From contig CANQYL010000010.1 of NCBI GenBank assembly GCA_947628035.1, positions 1-37,165 on the forward strand: DNA of 37,165 nucleotides. The letters are read 5' to 3'. The translations under genes and the position numbers were made by a program. The notes under the pieces were generated by a model. The model ran no database searches, was not told where the DNA came from, and saw only the letters and a list, made by a program, of their open reading frames with translations. This stretch comes from an uncultured Akkermansia sp. Lineage in GTDB: Bacteria; Verrucomicrobiota; Verrucomicrobiia; Verrucomicrobiales; Akkermansiaceae. Shown here one piece after another: positions 18,931 through 26,097 of the stretch. Within the stretch, counting starts at the first letter, position 1, and every line of letters begins with the position of its first letter.

Positions 18931-19291
18931 ATATCCACTGGGCGGCGTTCCGCCGCCTATTTACGATTTACGACATACGATTTACGATTTGAATTTTAGC
19001 GCGCCGTCCGGCGCGGGCTATGCAATGCGCAAGCATTGGTGGTGGGAAAAATCATGAGCCTTGTTTAGTTAGAGAGGTTATTAGTTACGCCATGCCGTCT
19101 TGCAGACTCTGCTTAAATAAATCGTACGTCGTAAATCGTAAATCGTACATAGCAACCGCATTTTCTAATGCGGTTGCCCTGCCGTCTCTCCGGCTTTGCT
19201 TCCATCGTCCATCGCACATCGTCCATCGCACATCGTCCATCGTACATCGTCCATCGTCCATCGTCCATCGTACATGGTAAACGGTTTACGT
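18931..19291. repeat. intergenic region with repeat copies R4 and heptamer array
   Basis: The convergent gap between pgsA and lptB, made almost wholly of repeat sequence. From the pgsA side come GGCGGCG/CGCCGCC (18941-18957), TTTACGA heptamers, CGCGCC/GGCGCG (about 19000-19016), AATGC/GCATT with loop GCAA (about 19023-19037), the conserved linker, GTCT/AGAC (about 19098-19108), and AAATCGT heptamers. Then comes a perfect 11-bp stem GCAACCGCATT/AATGCGGTTGC (19152-19177). From the lptB side come stem GTAAACG/CGTTTAC (19277-19295), which includes the lptB stop codon, and eleven heptamers (19201-19277). No gene is seen. Confidence 0.8.
19201..19277. repeat. heptamer tandem array (11 units)
   Basis: Eleven contiguous 7-bp units TCCATCG, CACATCG or TACATCG in mixed order. 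The units differ only at their first two bases. The phase is unbroken up to the lptB terminal hairpin. Confidence 0.9.
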
Positions 19292-20053
19292 TTACATCTT
19301 GAAGTGTTCGCCGAGGTAGATTTTACGAGTTTTGGGGTCGTTGGCTATCTCGTGAGCATCGCCGTGTTTGATGACGCGTCCTTCGAAGAGAATGTAGGCG
19401 CGGTCAACGATGCCGAGGGTTTCGCGCACGTTGTGATCGGTGATGAGAATGGAAAGTCCGTCCGTTTCACGCAGAGAGGCGATGATATGTTGAATGTCCT
19501 GAACGGCGATAGGATCGACGCCTGCGAACGGTTCGTCGAGCATGAGCAGCTTGGGGTTGGAGGTCAGGGCGCGTGCGATGGTGAGGCGACGTTTCTCACC
19601 ACCTGAGAGCTGGATGGCCTGGCTCTTACGCAGATGGGTTATGTTAAAACGTTCCATCAGCTCCACGGCTTTCTCACGCTGTTGCTTACGGGAGAGATCA
19701 GCGCGAGTTTCAAGGATGGCCATGAGATTGTCCTGAACCGTCAGCTTGCGGAAGATGGATTCCTCTTGCGGCAGGTAGCCCATACCCAGTCTGGCGCGCA
19801 AGTGCATCGGAAGCCCGGACACATCTCGCCCACAGAAGACCACCTTCCCCTCATCCGGGCGGACGAGACCGGCCACCATGTAGAATGAGGTCGTCTTGCC
19901 GGCGCCGTTGGGACCGAGCAGACCGACGATCTCGCCGGGACGCACCCGGAGGCTGACGTGATCCACGACGCAGCGGTCTTTATAAGTCTTGCAGAGGTCG
20001 GTGGCATCGAGCAAGGGTGGGACAGGGGGAGTCGGAGAGTCTTGCGTGGTCAT
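19292..20053 (-). CDS. lptB: LPS export ABC transporter ATP-binding protein LptB
   Basis: A 253-residue cytoplasmic ATPase that powers extraction of lipopolysaccharide from the inner membrane by the LptB2FG complex. Visible motifs: Walker A GPNGAGKTT (47-55), the Q-loop region YLPQEESIF, signature LSGGEKRR, Walker B LLMLDEPFAGVDP and H-loop ILITDHNVRET. The PQEESIFRKLTV phrase is characteristic of LptB. An N-terminal extension of about 15 residues (Pro/Thr-rich) is unusual. The ATG overlaps the lptA stop (ATGA, 20050-20053), the last junction of kdsA > lptC > lptA > lptB. Its own stop codon lies in the arm of hairpin GTAAACG/CGTTTAC, at the border of the heptamer repeat. lptF and lptG are not in the window. 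Confidence 0.96.
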   Translation of the reverse strand: MTTQDSPTPPVPPLLDATDLCKTYKDRCVVDHVSLRVRPGEIVGLLGPNGAGKTTSFYMVAGLVRPDEGKVVFCGRDVSGLPMHLRARLGMGYLPQEESIFRKLTVQDNLMAILETRADLSRKQQREKAVELMERFNITHLRKSQAIQLSGGEKRRLTIARALTSNPKLLMLDEPFAGVDPIAVQDIQHIIASLRETDGLSILITDHNVRETLGIVDRAYILFEGRVIKHGDAHEIANDPKTRKIYLGEHFKM

Positions 20054-22395
20054 GGTTTTTTTGTTTTGTTGAGTTGCCGGTGGACATGCCTGGCGGAAGT
20101 GGATTGTTTGGCGCCGGATATGCGCACGTTGTTCTTAGGATCAATAGTGGCGCAGGCTCCGTTGCCGGAGGCTGTGTGCGAGTTGAATTCATCCCTGAGG
20201 AAAACCTTGGTACCGCGCAGATAGAAATTGCGGAAGACAGGGTCGAATTCCAGAGAGTCGCCGTCTGCCCGCAGGAGGCGGCCTGTGCTGTCCTTGCCCA
20301 CGAGGCGTACGTGTCCCGTGGCGCGGGCGTTGCGGATTTGGTCGCGCGGGTTGTTTTGGGGAGAGGGCGTCGAGGAAGGCTCAAGCAACTCGATGAAGAT
20401 CAGGTTTTCGCACTGCATACTCAGTTTCGAAGTTTGGATGAAGCCCCCTTGTTCGGTGTTGATGCTGCGCAAACCGGTGAAGTTGTATGAGAGGTTTGCA
20501 GGGAGAGAAGATGAGGGGGAGTGCGGAGGAGCGGAAGGATCTGTGAAGAGGCTCGCTCGAACGGGACCCCGTGCCGAAAAGATACCCTCCGGAGTCTCAA
20601 TACGTGCGTTCTTTCCCATGAGGAGGAGAGCGTCCTCGCGTCTGAGTCTCAGGGATGTGTCACAGGTGGCAAGACCTTTTCCGTTCTCAACGGGCAGATG
20701 CACACGAACCTTGTCGCCTTCCGCTAAAACATCCCCATTTTCAAAGAGTCGCACCATAGCATTTCCTCGGGAATTCGGGCTCTGCGCGTTGAGTTCGTAA
20801 TCTCCGTAACGCACGTGGGCGGTATGTCCTCCCACCGCGTGAACGCAGGCGGAAGTGTGCTCCAGATCCGCGTCCAACGCATCGCCTTGCAGGTTGCAGG
20901 CGGGAAGAGTCCCCGCAGCTTTGCTGGAGAAGAAGAGCTTGCCGGAGGCTACGACGCGAGCAACGCTGTCCTGCCGGGCGATAGCCAGATTCGGCAGATT
21001 CCCTCCTTTTTCAGGAGTGGAGGAATCATCCTCAGACGCCTTGAAAAAGATGTCTACTTTCCCGGTGCAACTGAAGGAAGCGATACTATCCTGCGCTTTC
21101 AGACCGGACGGGAGGTGGATTTTATTTTCCTTGGCGTGGTAGGTGATGGGGCCTTGTGTAGAGAATGTGCCTGTGATGAACTTACCGGAGACATCGCCCG
21201 GGATGGGGCGCGTATAAACTCCTGACATGGATTTGCCGGAGATGGAGGCGTCACCGTTCGGCAGGAGCTTGATCTCCCCATTTGTATGCAACGAACGTTC
21301 TCCCGAGATCAATGTGCATTGCTCCCCGGAGAGCAGGCAGTTGCCCGTGCGTGGGTTGTACACCATGCGATCTCCTCGTGCGATAGAGGCGGGTTGTCCT
21401 TCCTGTTGCACGGAAGAGAGTTGAACCTTGCCGATGGCTTCTGCATATTCCACCTCTTTCAGTTGCATGCCGGAAAACTGAGAGAAGGGTTCACGGGAGG
21501 CTACTCGTTGTTCTCCAGCCGGAGGGGCAGCAAAGACGATTCTCAGGGAATCGGAGCAGCGGAGGGTTCCTCGCGGAGAGCGGAGCAGCGCGTCCCCCCG
21601 CATGAGCAGATTGCGCGTGGCTGCACGATAAACGACGGGTCCTTGCTCCACCTCAAGCTTCCACGGCGAGCCGTCAGAATCTCTCCATTCAGCCACAATG
21701 TTACTGCCCAGCAGGATGAGATCTCCGGCAGAGGTGGCAAAGAGCCAGGCCGGGGAACGCTCTTCCTGCTTTTGGACCGTGAGTTTGGCATCCTCCCTGT
21801 GGATCACGAGAGAGGGAGCCGCCAGCCTGCCTTCAAGCAAGAGTTTGTTGTTCGGGATGTCCACAGCCGCATTCTCAACAACAGCGCTGATGGGCAAGGG
21901 TTGCTCCTGCTTCTTCTCCTCCGCCTGCTCCTGCTTTTTTGGCTGATTCTGAGGCTGCTGCCGGGACACCTTGGCGCGCGGCAACTCCTCAGGAGCCTTC
22001 TGTGGCGATTTTACAGCATTTTGTGCCACTTCTTTTTTCTCGGAGGGGGGGAGGATGAGGTACACGCGGTTGGCGGCGCGGAGCCGAAGCCGGGGATCGT
22101 TGAAGCGTACATTGCCGACGTAGGTGAGCGTGCTGTTGTCGTTGTCAAAGAAGAGTCCTCCATCTGTTTCTGCAGCGCTCATACCATTCGGGGCTTCGGG
22201 CATGGCGGATCGCGGGTCGAAGGGAGCAGGTGGGAGCGAGCCAAGCGAGGCGATGTTACCTTGTGCAGCGGCGGCGAGCTTTGCAAAGAGCTTTAGCTGC
22301 TGTAAGTCATCCTGTAGAGCATCCTTGGCGCAGCAGAGAGAAGCAACAACACAGCCTATCAAAAAAACTCGAAAGCTGGATGAAAATCTGCACAT
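20050..22395 (-). CDS. lptA: very long LptA/OstA-like periplasmic LPS transport protein
   Basis: A 781-residue exported protein, over four times the length of a typical LptA (about 185). After a signal sequence (FRVFLIGCVVASLCCA) come several stretches of the OstA/LptA beta-jellyroll type: LTYVGNVRFNDPRLRLRAA (near 85-105), ARGDRMVYNPRTGNCLLSG (near 340), and LRADGDSLEFDPVFRNFYL (near 715). Between them are a Lys/Gln/Glu-rich linker (KKQEQAEEKKQEQP, near 155) and a Ser/Pro linker. LptA-type domains stack to form the periplasmic LPS bridge. A single chain with several of them could span much of it (inference). I chose the ATG at 22395 over a TTG at 22404. It starts 25 nt after the lptC-like stop, without a Shine-Dalgarno sequence, and overlaps lptB by ATGA. 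Confidence 0.85.
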   Translation of the reverse strand: MCRFSSSFRVFLIGCVVASLCCAKDALQDDLQQLKLFAKLAAAAQGNIASLGSLPPAPFDPRSAMPEAPNGMSAAETDGGLFFDNDNSTLTYVGNVRFNDPRLRLRAANRVYLILPPSEKKEVAQNAVKSPQKAPEELPRAKVSRQQPQNQPKKQEQAEEKKQEQPLPISAVVENAAVDIPNNKLLLEGRLAAPSLVIHREDAKLTVQKQEERSPAWLFATSAGDLILLGSNIVAEWRDSDGSPWKLEVEQGPVVYRAATRNLLMRGDALLRSPRGTLRCSDSLRIVFAAPPAGEQRVASREPFSQFSGMQLKEVEYAEAIGKVQLSSVQQEGQPASIARGDRMVYNPRTGNCLLSGEQCTLISGERSLHTNGEIKLLPNGDASISGKSMSGVYTRPIPGDVSGKFITGTFSTQGPITYHAKENKIHLPSGLKAQDSIASFSCTGKVDIFFKASEDDSSTPEKGGNLPNLAIARQDSVARVVASGKLFFSSKAAGTLPACNLQGDALDADLEHTSACVHAVGGHTAHVRYGDYELNAQSPNSRGNAMVRLFENGDVLAEGDKVRVHLPVENGKGLATCDTSLRLRREDALLLMGKNARIETPEGIFSARGPVRASLFTDPSAPPHSPSSSLPANLSYNFTGLRSINTEQGGFIQTSKLSMQCENLIFIELLEPSSTPSPQNNPRDQIRNARATGHVRLVGKDSTGRLLRADGDSLEFDPVFRNFYLRGTKVFLRDEFNSHTASGNGACATIDPKNNVRISGAKQSTSARHVHRQLNKTKKP

Positions 22396-22420
22396 GATTA
22401 ACAAAGGCAGGTGAGGTCGC

Positions 22421-22903
22421 TTATCTCACGTTGGCGTCGGCGTTGAGGCGAAAGGTTGTTGAAACCGGACCCTTGACAAGTCCGCAGTGGGTGGCGTTGC
22501 TGAAAACGACGCTTGAACCTCGCACGGTGTAACGGGGGTGGAGCAGGGCTACAGGCGGGGCGAGGGAGTGCATCAATTTGGTGCGGAAGTCGTATTTTGC
22601 CTCCGTCAGCTGCACACAGGTTGTCTCTCCCCCATCGGGGGCGTAGAGAAAGGAGCGGATGCCGTTCATCCTGACTTCACGCCGGGAGATCACCATCATC
22701 TTCTTTGCAGTGATGAGAGCCGTGACGCGGTGTTGCTCATAGCGCGGCAAAGAAATGCCCTCCACCACGCTGCCCGGCGGCAACAACTGCAATGCGGGAA
22801 ACTCATCCTCACCGGCCGTACGTTCCGCGACTTTACCCTCCGACAGGGGAAGGGCGGCAAGAATAAGTAGCAGGATGGGACGAGTGGCGGTCATGGGCGT
22901 CAT
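22421..22903 (-). CDS. LptC-like / LPS export small periplasmic protein
   Basis: A 160-residue protein with an N-terminal hydrophobic segment (ILLLILAALPL, about 9-20) and a beta-rich remainder. I recognise no strong motif. Its place between kdsA and lptA suggests LptC, the bitopic protein that passes LPS from LptFG to LptA, because many Gram-negatives have kds genes followed by lptC-lptA-lptB. Its sequence (RRGVRMNG-like strand turns, YDFRTKLMHSLAPPV) could also be a diverged LptA-like domain. The start was chosen at the ATG at 22903, which overlaps the kdsA stop (ATGA, 22900-22903). An in-frame upstream start would lie inside kdsA. Role inferred from context. Confidence 0.7.
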   Translation of the reverse strand: MTPMTATRPILLLILAALPLSEGKVAERTAGEDEFPALQLLPPGSVVEGISLPRYEQHRVTALITAKKMMVISRREVRMNGIRSFLYAPDGGETTCVQLTEAKYDFRTKLMHSLAPPVALLHPRYTVRGSSVVFSNATHCGLVKGPVSTTFRLNADANVR

Positions 22904-23727
22904 GTATCCAATTGTATCTGATCCCATGCAGCACGCACAATCTGCAGGTGACGCAACACTTTTTCCAAATCACTCAGACGTATCTGATTCGGACCGTCGC
23001 TCAGGGCGTTGTCCGGATCGCTGTGCACCTCCATAAAGACGCCGTCCACCCCCACAGCCATGGCGGCGTTGGCCAGCACGGGCGCAAGTTCGCGATCTCC
23101 GCCTGTTGCACCGCCGAGCCCTCCGGGGCGCTGCACCGAGTGTGTGGCGTCGAACACGAGTGGAACACCGAACTCCCGCATCCACGCCAACCCGCGCATA
23201 TCCACGACGAGGTTGTTGTATCCGAAGGACGTACCGCGCTCGCAGAGCATGAAGCGCTCGCACCCGAAGGCGAGCATCTTTTCGCAAATGTTTTTGCAAT
23301 CCCATGGGGCAAGGAACTGCCCTTTCTTGACGTTCACCGGTCGTCCGGTCTTGGCACAGGCTTCCAAAAGGTCGCTCTGGCGACTCAGGAACGCAGGAAT
23401 CTGCAACAGATCGACGTACTGCGCCGCATATTCAGCCTGTTCCTCCGTGTGTACATCCGTCACCACCGGCACATCCAGTTCCCGCGCTATCTCTGAGAGG
23501 ATGCGGCATCCTTCCTGCATACCGGGACCGCGATAGCTTTTTACACTCGTGCGGTTCGCCTTGTCGTATGACGCCTTGAAGATGAACGGTACTCCAAGGC
23601 GAGTACAGATTTCCTTGATGCTGTGAGCCATGCTGTGCGCAAACTCCTCACCCTCCAAAGAGCACGGTCCCAAGATGTAAAAGGGCTTGCTGCCTCCTAT
23701 TTCAACGTTTTTGATGAGAAATGACAT
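22900..23727 (-). CDS. kdsA: 3-deoxy-8-phosphooctulonate synthase (Kdo-8-phosphate synthase)
   Basis: A 275-residue cytoplasmic enzyme that condenses phosphoenolpyruvate and arabinose-5-phosphate to Kdo-8-phosphate, for the LPS inner core. Family signatures: LGPCSLEG (with Cys22), FKASYDKANRTSVKSYRGPG, VTDVHT, PVNVKKGQFLAPWD, ERGTSFGYNNLVVDMRG, VFDATHSVQRPGG and HSDPDNALSDGPNQ. Cys22, where non-metal enzymes have Asn, suggests the metal-dependent class (known for the family, inferred here). I start at the ATG at 23727 because it fits the family N-terminus and the promoter. The 16 residues further upstream are not family-like and extend into the promoter region. First gene of the kdsA-lptC-lptA-lptB unit, so Kdo synthesis and LPS export are coupled. 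Confidence 0.97.
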   Translation of the reverse strand: MSFLIKNVEIGGSKPFYILGPCSLEGEEFAHSMAHSIKEICTRLGVPFIFKASYDKANRTSVKSYRGPGMQEGCRILSEIARELDVPVVTDVHTEEQAEYAAQYVDLLQIPAFLSRQSDLLEACAKTGRPVNVKKGQFLAPWDCKNICEKMLAFGCERFMLCERGTSFGYNNLVVDMRGLAWMREFGVPLVFDATHSVQRPGGLGGATGGDRELAPVLANAAMAVGVDGVFMEVHSDPDNALSDGPNQIRLSDLEKVLRHLQIVRAAWDQIQLDT

Positions 23728-23751
23728 TGTTTGATGCGCTTCTTTCCGCCC

Positions 23752-23780
23752 ATTATGCCTCATCTCTCGCGGCAAGTCAA
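23752..23780 (-). promoter_or_regulatory. promoter of the kdsA-lpt operon
   Basis: Minus strand: -35 TTGACT (23775-23780), 17-bp spacer, -10 CATAAT (23752-23757), 24 nt to the ATG at 23727. A weak GGAAAG lies in the short leader. The -35 box directly abuts repeat hairpin GGCAAAC/GTTTGCC (23781-23797). Confidence 0.6.
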
Positions 23781-23936
23781 GGCAAACGCAGTTTGCCTAT
23801 TTACGATTTGGATGTTAGCGCGCCGGTGGCACGGGATATGCAATGCGTGAGCATTGGTGGTAGGGAAAAACAGGAGCCTTGTATAGCTAGGGAGGTCGGT
23901 GTTTACGTTATGTCGGCTTCGCTTAAATCGTAAATG
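23781..23936 (+). repeat. dispersed hairpin repeat copy R5
   Basis: It lies in the divergent gap between kdsA and rubrerythrin. Hairpin GGCAAAC/GTTTGCC (23781-23797), heptamer TTTACGA, hairpin CGCGCC/GGCACG (one mismatch), hairpin AATGC/GCATT with loop GTGA, linker GGTGGTAGGGAAAAA, and a degenerate GTCGGCTTCGCTTAAATCG end. Same order as the other copies. Confidence 0.8.
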
Positions 23937-23963
23937 ACTTGTCGCCTCCCATCAAATTCGGGC

Positions 23964-23991
23964 TTGCATCCGGTTAGAGGGGTGGTACAAT
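23964..23991 (+). promoter_or_regulatory. promoter of rubrerythrin
   Basis: -35 TTGCAT (23964-23969), 16-bp spacer with GAGGGGTGG, -10 TACAAT (23986-23991). Leader of about 24 nt to the ATG at 24022. The leader (AACGGAACAAAACCCGAAA) has no Shine-Dalgarno sequence but is A-rich. Confidence 0.6.
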
Positions 23992-24021
23992 GGGCGGGTA
24001 AACGGAACAAAACCCGAAAAT

Positions 24022-24567
24022 ATGAGCAATCAATTAAGCGGAACCAAGACGGCTGCGAATCTGGCAACGGCGTTCGCAGGGGAATCTCAGGCGCACACGA
24101 AATACCTGTACTACGCTTCCAAGGCGAAGAAAGACGGGTATGTGCAGATAGCGCAGCTTTTTGAGGAGACAGCCCGCAACGAGAAGGAACACGCCAAGAT
24201 ATGGTTTAAGTTGCTGCACAACGGCAGCGTCCCCGGTACGGTGGAGAACCTGAAGGATGCGGCTGCAGGCGAAAATTACGAGTGGACGGATATGTACAAG
24301 ACTTTCGCGGAGGAGGCTCGTGCGGAGGGATTTGAGGAGATAGCCGCCCTCTTTGAGGGAGTTGGCGCTGTGGAGAAGAAGCACGAAGAACGCTACCGCA
24401 AGCTGCTTGAGAACATCGAGGGAGATCTCGTGTTCAGCCGCGACGGAGAGTGCATCTGGCAGTGCATCAACTGCGGGCACATCGTCGTTGGCAAGAAGGC
24501 TCCGGAGCTCTGCCCCGTGTGTGCCCACCCGAAGGCCTACTTCCAGTTGTTGCCGCAGAATTATTGA
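24022..24567 (+). CDS. rbr: rubrerythrin
   Basis: A 181-residue cytoplasmic non-haem iron protein that reduces hydrogen peroxide in anaerobes and oxygen-tolerant anaerobes. Residues 1-135 form the ferritin-like di-iron domain, with the two ExxH-type helices (E21; E54-x2-H57; the E97/E98 region; EKKHEE near 118-122). Residues 138-181 are the rubredoxin domain, with C148-x2-C151 and C164-x2-C167 (the latter in CPVC). Length and layout are those of classical rubrerythrin. It is followed after 74 bp by a small membrane protein on the same strand. Its presence suggests an anaerobic lifestyle facing oxidative stress (inference). Confidence 0.97.
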   Translation: MSNQLSGTKTAANLATAFAGESQAHTKYLYYASKAKKDGYVQIAQLFEETARNEKEHAKIWFKLLHNGSVPGTVENLKDAAAGENYEWTDMYKTFAEEARAEGFEEIAALFEGVGAVEKKHEERYRKLLENIEGDLVFSRDGECIWQCINCGHIVVGKKAPELCPVCAHPKAYFQLLPQNY

Positions 24568-24641
24568 TTCTGCACCCGCTGATCCAAGCTATCGAGGTCA
24601 GGTCGGACGGAACCCGACTTGGCCTCTTTTCTCGCGACAGA

Positions 24642-24875
24642 ATGATGTGGAAAGCAAACAAAACAGGGATATTGACACTTCTGGGCGGTTTTGCTGTTCT
24701 CGGGGTCGCCTTTGCCTCGCTGCAGGGAGAGTCCCCGCAACTGGCGCGCCAAGTGGTGGCGGTCGGAGTTTGCATCCTGCTTTTCGGTGTGGGACTGGGC
24801 AGTTGGCTCTCCGTGCGTCGTGAGATCAAGCGCCATCGGAACCGGAGGTGTACGATGGACGATGTTGAAAATTAG
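24642..24875 (+). CDS. small two-helix membrane protein
   Basis: A 77-residue protein of unknown function. Two hydrophobic segments (about residues 9-26, ILTLLGGFAVLGVAFASL, and 36-55, VVAVGVCILLFGVGLGSWL) are followed by a basic tail (RREIKRHRNRR), so both termini are probably cytoplasmic. The last residues (TMDDVEN) and the TAG stop come from a copy of the dispersed repeat, which evidently defines the C-terminus. Two adjacent ATGs (24642 and 24645) are possible starts. I took the first. No clear promoter or Shine-Dalgarno sequence is visible, so it may be co-transcribed with rubrerythrin 74 bp upstream. Composition and topology support a real gene, but no family is recognised. Confidence 0.6.
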   Translation: MMWKANKTGILTLLGGFAVLGVAFASLQGESPQLARQVVAVGVCILLFGVGLGSWLSVRREIKRHRNRRCTMDDVEN

Positions 24876-25012
24876 CGTGCTACGCACGAAAATTCGGAGC
24901 GAGAGCGGAGGCGAGCGGGGCAAATCGTAGGCAGGTTGTTGGCTAGAAAGCGTCTGGAGTTACGCAATGCCATCTTGACTCACCGCCGCCCCATAGGCGC
25001 CTCTGTCTCATT
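24847..25012 (+). repeat. dispersed hairpin repeat copy R6
   Basis: It begins inside the 3' end of the small membrane protein gene. Heptamer-like ACGATGGACGATG, then hairpin CGTGC/GCACG, an expanded G-rich segment, conserved linker GGCAGGTTGTTGGCTAGAA, GAGTTACGCAATGCC, and CGCC/GGCG (near 24982-24996). It replaces the first GGCAA-type stem of other copies with a gene end. Confidence 0.7.
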
Positions 25013-25021
25013 TTTTCCGGC

Positions 25022-25050
25022 TGGTCAAAGGGGAGGGAATCGTGTATGAT
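25022..25050 (+). promoter_or_regulatory. promoter of ankyrin protein gene
   Basis: Weak -35 TGGTCA (25022-25027), 17-bp spacer with GGGGAGGG, -10 TATGAT (25045-25050). Nine nt to the ATG at 25060, so the transcript would be nearly leaderless. If real, it rules out the upstream GTG at 25042 as start. Confidence 0.45.
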
Positions 25051-25059
25051 GGGGGCGAT

Positions 25060-25539
25060 ATGATGGAGAACGGATGGAACAGCGTACAGATCCATGCGGA
25101 GGAGCGCCCGCAGGTGACGGCGGAGGAGTTGCAGATCATGGCGGAGGCTCTGGATCCGGATGAGTTTGACGAGCCGGTGCAGGAATTTCTCAAGGAATTG
25201 GAGCACGGGGGAGACCTCGAGGATCTGCGTCGTGCCGCCACCCTGTTGTTGCAGGATGAGATTGATTTTTCACCGGAGCTACGCACAGCGGGAGTGGAAC
25301 CGGATGAGCAGCTCATTGAGCTGCTGCTCGCCGTAGGGGCTGATCCCAATGCTCGCAACCCGTATGGTGAGCTGCCGCTGCACCTCGCTGCCTCGTACGG
25401 CTACACCTCCATCGTCGAGATGCTCCTGACCGCCGGAGCTGATCGCTCTCTCCGCAATGCCAAGGGAAAACTAGCGGTGGAACTTGCGACGCTCCCTCAA
25501 CTTGTTCAGCTCCTCACTCCACCGGGGCAAGCGCATTAG
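25060..25539 (+). CDS. small ankyrin-repeat protein
   Basis: A 159-residue, strongly acidic soluble protein. The N-terminal half (ERPQVTAEELQIMAEALDPDEF) is helical and unassigned. Residues about 85-145 are two to three ankyrin repeats: LIELLLAVGADPNARNPYG, then LPLHLAASYGYTSIVEMLL and TAGADRSLRNAKGKLAVELA, the second a near-perfect repeat. Ankyrin repeats bind proteins, and no enzymatic domain is present. There is no signal peptide, so it is probably cytoplasmic. I start at ATG 25060 (25063 is also possible) because the likely -10 box covers 25045-25050. The TAG stop is in the loop of hairpin GGCAAGCGCATT/AATGCGTTTGCC, so the last residues (GQAH) come from the repeat. Confidence 0.85.
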   Translation: MMENGWNSVQIHAEERPQVTAEELQIMAEALDPDEFDEPVQEFLKELEHGGDLEDLRRAATLLLQDEIDFSPELRTAGVEPDEQLIELLLAVGADPNARNPYGELPLHLAASYGYTSIVEMLLTAGADRSLRNAKGKLAVELATLPQLVQLLTPPGQAH

Positions 25540-25700
25540 GAAATGCGTTTGCCTATTTACGAGTTACGATTTGAATGTTAGCGCGCCGGTGGCGCGGGAT
25601 ATGCGATGCGGACGCATCGGCGGTGGGTGAAATCACGGGTGGTTGTTACGAGGAAAGCATCCGGGGTTACGCAATGCCACCTTGACTCAGCGCCGCCCCA
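25526..25700 (+). repeat. dispersed hairpin repeat copy R7a
   Basis: It starts with a 12-bp stem GGCAAGCGCATT/AATGCGTTTGCC (25526-25553, one G-T pair), which holds the ankyrin gene stop codon at the loop. Then come TTTACGA/GTTACGA heptamers, hairpin CGCGCC/GGCGCG, hairpin GATGCG/CGCATC, linker GGCGGTGGGTGAAATCACGG, and TTACGCAATGCCACC. Sense orientation relative to the ankyrin gene. Confidence 0.85.
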
Positions 25701-25715
25701 TCGGCGCCTCGCCCT

Positions 25716-25776
25716 GCGGGCAACGCATGCGCGTTGTCCAATCGGTCTTACCGCCCGCTTCGCGTGCGCCCTACCG
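25716..25776. repeat. 61-bp direct repeat, copy 1
   Basis: Identical to 25912-25972 except one base (T/C). It contains arms AACGC/GCGTT around ATGC and the phrase AATCGGTCTTACCGCCCG. A 26-bp repeat containing TTGACTCAGCGCCGCC also occurs twice (25682-25707 and 25792-25817). Confidence 0.9.
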
Positions 25777-25798
25777 GGGCCGTCGACCGCTTTGACTC

Positions 25799-25902
25799 AG
25801 CGCCGCCCCATCGGCGCTTGCTTCGGAGTCGCCTTACGACTCCTCACCCCTGCGGGGCAAAAGCTGCGCTTTTGGCCAAACTGCCTTACAGCCGTCGGCA
25901 GT
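25799..25902 (-). repeat. five-hairpin module, copy 3
   Basis: Read on the minus strand: ACTGCC/GGCAGT with loop GACGGCTGTAA (25880-25902), AAAAGC/GCTTTT (25859-25873), CCCC/GGGG (25847-25857), GGAGTCG/CGACTCC with loop TAAGG (25825-25843), AGCGCCG/CGGCGCT (25799-25818), then GAGTC. All five stems are complete here. Compared with 160-247 the loop of stem 1 is identical while its stem is different but still paired. Confidence 0.85.
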
Positions 25903-25911
25903 TTTCACCTG

Positions 25912-25972
25912 GCGGGCAACGCATGCGCGTTGTCCAATCGGTCTTACCGCCCGCCTCGCGTGCGCCCTACCG
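25912..25972. repeat. 61-bp direct repeat, copy 2
   Basis: Second copy of the 25716-25776 unit, 196 bp downstream and in the same orientation, with one base difference. The near-identity implies recent duplication or gene conversion. Confidence 0.9.
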
Positions 25973-26097
25973 AAACGCGCGTAGCGCGCATTATTTCCAT
26001 ATCGTAAATCGTCCATCGTAAATCGTAAATGGGCGCCGTTAGGCGCCTCCGTCCATCGTCCATAGGCAAACGCTCCGCGGTTGCCCGGGCACGACCA

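Larger units (their letters stand above)
25682..26085 (-). repeat. repeat mosaic R7b facing uvrD
   Basis: Read on the minus strand from the uvrD end: stem GGCAACCGC/GCGTTTGCC (26065-26085, one mismatch), stem GGCGCC/GGCGCC (26032-26047), AAATCGT/CCATCGT heptamers (25997-26030), stem CGCGC/GCGCG (near 25976-25988), a 61-bp unit (25912-25972), the five-hairpin module (25799-25902), the same 61-bp unit again (25716-25776), and CGGCGC-type hairpins. Together with R7a this fills the whole 558-bp convergent gap. No gene is credible here. Confidence 0.8.

Noticed and set aside
19201..19277. CRISPR-like short repeats
   Set aside because: Units are contiguous 7-mers without spacers, and no cas gene is present.
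21286..22296. Plus-strand open frame of 336 codons
   Set aside because: Antisense to the lptA-like gene, with Arg/Gly/Leu low complexity and no family features.
25042..25059. GTG start for the ankyrin gene
   Set aside because: The codons overlap a likely -10 box TATGAT. ATG 25060 or 25063 fits better.
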